From NCBI RefSeq assembly GCF_009428905.1, contig NZ_WHYR01000011.1:1-64000 (forward strand): a stretch of DNA of 64,000 bases, read 5' to 3'. Shown here one piece after another: positions 62,075 to 64,000 of this stretch. The translations under genes were made by a program, and so were the position numbers. Below the pieces are notes generated by a model. The model saw nothing but the letters and a program-made list of their open reading frames with translations. It was not told where the DNA came from and did no database searches. The stretch comes from Desulfofundulus thermobenzoicus. Its GTDB lineage: Bacteria > Bacillota > Desulfotomaculia > Desulfotomaculales > Desulfovirgulaceae. Position 1 is the stretch's first letter; every line of letters starts with the position of its first letter.

Positions 62075-62401
62075 ATGCCCACCGGCAACAACAATGATGT
62101 TGGCGGCACGTCGCAACCGGTCAACAATCACAACCCGGAACTCAGAACTCATAATTCGCAACTCGCAACCCGTAACCCGAAACTCGAAACTATTATCGGC
62201 ACGCCGCACCTGGTAAACGATCTGGTGGTCTACCCGGTTTCACCCCGGCTGGCCTACGTGGTGGAAAGGGACTGCCGCATCGAACTGACCACCACGCCGG
62301 AAAGCTGCACCTGCTGCACCTTCCGTTTCAATTTCCGGCATAAACCGGGTTTCCGCTGCCGGCATATCGCCGCCCTGCGGCAGGTGCTGGGCCTGCCCTG
62401 A
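62075..62401 (+). CDS. Small SWIM zinc-finger protein with heptad repeat
   Basis: A protein of 108 residues. The C-terminal half has the SWIM pattern: CTCCTFRFN and then CRHIAAL, a CxC...CxH zinc site for protein or nucleic acid binding. Residues ~19-39 are three heptads, HNPELRT, HNSQLAT and RNPKLET, encoded by a 63-base array at 62129-62191. The ATG follows GGGGGG. The array belongs to the AACTCG family seen at 16515-16600, so a repeat has become coding here. Confidence 0.7.
   Translation: MPTGNNNDVGGTSQPVNNHNPELRTHNSQLATRNPKLETIIGTPHLVNDLVVYPVSPRLAYVVERDCRIELTTTPESCTCCTFRFNFRHKPGFRCRHIAALRQVLGLP
62129..62191 (+). repeat. Three 21-bp AACTCG-type units inside a gene
   Basis: Each unit encodes x-N-P/S-x-L-x-T in frame. 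Its CGCAACTCGCAAC (62157-62169) is the exact complement of 16532-16544. Confidence 0.75.
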
Positions 62402-62403
62402 GG

Positions 62404-64000
62404 TTACCCCGCCGCCCATGGCTCGCCGTCGGGAGCTGCGTCCTTCATGTCCACCAGCACCGCCAGGAAGGCCTCCACCACCGTGGGGTCGAACTGGGTG
62501 CCGGCACAGCGGCACAGTTCCTGCACAGCTTCGGGCCAGGGCCGGGCCGGACGGTAGGGACGGCCGGTAATCATGGCGTCAAAGGCGGCCGCCACGGCGA
62601 TGACCCGCGCCCCCAGGGGGATGTCCTCCCCGGCCAGCCCGGCCGGGTAACCGCTGCCGTCGTAGTGTTCGTGGTGGTGCATGACCAGGGGTACCAGGGG
62701 TGCCAGTGCCCGGATGGGACGGATGAGATTGGCGCCGTACACCGGGTGCTGCTTTACCACGGCCCATTCCTCGTCAGTCAGAGGACCGCCCTTGTTCAAA
62801 ATATGCCGGCAGATGCGAATCTTGCCCAGGTCATGGACAAAGGCGGCCAGGCGGATACGGTTGGTTTCGCCCACCGGCAGATCCAGTTCCTGGGCGGTCA
62901 TGGTGGCGTAACGCACCACCCTTTCCGTATGGGCGTAAGTATACCGGTCCTTTTCATCAATTATCTGCAGCAGGGTTTTGATCATGTAGGTCAGGGGCGA
63001 GCCGGGATTTTTCAGCTGCAGCTCCAGTTCCGGCAGGGCGGAAAAGAAGGGCTCCACCCGGTTCCCAGTCCCTCCCTTGGCCCGGTAAAGGGCCTGGTCG
63101 GCCACCTTCACCAATCCCCAGGTGCTGGTGGCGTTGGTGGGATAAACGGCCAGCCCGGTGGATACGGTCAACTTTTTACCCGGTAAGCGGTCCTTGCCTG
63201 GGAAAGGATAATTTTCTATGCGTTGCACCAGGGATTCGGCCAGTTCCCGGGCCGCAGTGCCGTCGGTCCCGGGCATGATCACCGCAAATTCATCACCGCC
63301 GTAACGGGCCACCACATCGGTGGGTCGCACGCTGGATACCAGCACCTGCCCCAGTTGCCTGAGCAGGTCGTCGCCCATGGGGTGACCCAGCGCCTCGTTG
63401 TACTGTTTGAAATCATCAATATCCAGCATCAACAGGGCCAGGTTCCCCTTTTCCACCATGGCCCGCAGCATCTCATCACCCAGGCGGTCAAAGAGGTAGC
63501 GGTAATTGTAAAGACCGGTCAGGGCATCCCGCACGGCCAGGCCCTGCAGTTCCCTGTTTTCCCGGCGCAACAACTCCTCCCGGGCCTTCTGCTCGGTAAT
63601 GTCCCGGGCAATGAGCATGGCCCCCACCTGACGCTGGCCGAAGGAAAGGGGCAGGGAATCCACCAGCAAAACCCGGGCTCCTCCCTGGGCCGGTTCATAA
63701 ATGTATTCGTCATTGTACCGGGCAATACCGTCGGACAGCACATTTAAAAAAGGATAGGCAAAGGGCAAACCGCCGGCGGAACCAAAAACGGCATTATATT
63801 TCTTACCCACCACTTCCCCGGCCTTGATACCGAACAATTTTTCCGCCAGCGGGTTTATACCGGTGATGTTGCCGCCCCTGTCAACGGTAATAATGGCATT
63901 GGGGCTGCTGGCCATGACCATGGCGTAGGTGCCGGCCTCTTCCCGGATGCGGCGGCTTAAAGACAGTAAGAACAGGGCCACCACCAGTACACCGGCGGCC
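62404..64000 (-). CDS. PAS-GGDEF-HD-GYP cyclic-di-GMP protein, 5'-truncated
   Basis: At least 531 residues; the N-terminus lies past the window edge, where a membrane segment (AAGVLVVALFLLSL) is being read. A PAS domain (NAIITVDRGGNITGINPLAE) is followed by a diguanylate cyclase domain with RPTD (product-inhibition site) five residues before GGDEF, and then an HD-GYP phosphodiesterase with VHDLGKIRICRHIL and HHEHYDGSGYPAGL. Both catalytic signatures look intact, so it may make and degrade cyclic-di-GMP at the membrane. The stop codon lies 2 bases past the convergent SWIM gene. Confidence 0.92.
   Translation of the reverse strand, partial: AAGVLVVALFLLSLSRRIREEAGTYAMVMASSPNAIITVDRGGNITGINPLAEKLFGIKAGEVVGKKYNAVFGSAGGLPFAYPFLNVLSDGIARYNDEYIYEPAQGGARVLLVDSLPLSFGQRQVGAMLIARDITEQKAREELLRRENRELQGLAVRDALTGLYNYRYLFDRLGDEMLRAMVEKGNLALLMLDIDDFKQYNEALGHPMGDDLLRQLGQVLVSSVRPTDVVARYGGDEFAVIMPGTDGTAARELAESLVQRIENYPFPGKDRLPGKKLTVSTGLAVYPTNATSTWGLVKVADQALYRAKGGTGNRVEPFFSALPELELQLKNPGSPLTYMIKTLLQIIDEKDRYTYAHTERVVRYATMTAQELDLPVGETNRIRLAAFVHDLGKIRICRHILNKGGPLTDEEWAVVKQHPVYGANLIRPIRALAPLVPLVMHHHEHYDGSGYPAGLAGEDIPLGARVIAVAAAFDAMITGRPYRPARPWPEAVQELCRCAGTQFDPTVVEAFLAVLVDMKDAAPDGEPWAAG

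Overview
The window is high-GC DNA from what looks like an anaerobic, spore-forming Firmicute, most like the Desulfotomaculum / Pelotomaculum / Desulfofundulus group of Peptococcaceae. The evidence is a FapR-controlled fab operon using FabK, T-box control of aromatic synthesis, a GerAB-type germinant permease, ADP-forming acyl-CoA synthetases, biotin-dependent decarboxylase parts, frequent TTG/GTG starts, and methylthioadenosine salvage without the oxygen-requiring MtnD step. The assignment rests on gene content and remembered family knowledge; no search was run.

Layout. 1-3.2 kb: folate pABA genes pabA (cut by the window edge), pabB and pabC. 3.2-6.8 kb: a CBS-domain protein, a decayed surface-protein remnant, a BrnT/BrnA-type toxin-antitoxin pair and an RlmI-like rRNA methyltransferase. 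7.1-12.7 kb: an S-adenosylmethionine by-product salvage cluster (mtaD, class II aldolase, ahcY-like, mtnA, mtnP). 12.9-16.2 kb: two ferritin-like half-proteins, an orphan GerAB permease and CBO0543-type membrane proteins with a tiny one-helix ORF. 16.7-19.1 kb: tandem FAD oxidoreductase paralogues, the first interrupted by an in-frame TGA. 19.1-28.8 kb: the operon fapR-plsX-fabH-fabK-fabD-fabG-acpP-fabF-rnc-ftsY with a FapR operator at its head, preceded by rpmF and a DUF177 gene. 29-33.6 kb: an ADP-forming acyl-CoA synthetase with a frameshifted BioD/DRTGG partner, and a TtcA-like gene. 33.8-43.8 kb: an unknown helical protein, a 1634-residue double P-type ATPase with small DUF5132-like neighbours, a polytopic membrane protein, a YvlD-like protein and a DUF151 protein. 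44.1-47.5 kb: a prephenate dehydratase-chorismate mutase fusion and DAHP synthase behind a T-box leader with one specifier stem and two antiterminator/terminator modules. 47.7-48.5 kb: an iron-sulfur flavoprotein.

From 48.7 to 61.9 kb lies an acyl-CoA catabolic region: biotin carrier, carboxyltransferase, glutaryl-CoA dehydrogenase-like enzyme, IclR regulator, CaiB CoA-transferase, TRAP transporter (DctP, DctM, DctQ), a second IclR, an AMACR-like racemase and a second ADP-forming acyl-CoA synthetase. The dehydrogenase has Val before its catalytic Glu (VEGT), as in non-decarboxylating glutaryl-CoA dehydrogenases. Together these genes read as uptake, CoA activation, oxidation to glutaconyl-CoA and biotin-dependent decarboxylation of a C5 dicarboxylate such as glutarate. 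The window ends with a small SWIM zinc-finger protein carrying a coded heptad repeat and a PAS-GGDEF-HD-GYP protein cut by the edge.

Repeats include a GGGACGGTTC palindromic family at the ends of pabB and the second FAD gene, a 42-bp dispersed element with GGCACGGCG stems, AACTCG heptad arrays, and short GTCGTCGG tracts before two catabolic genes.
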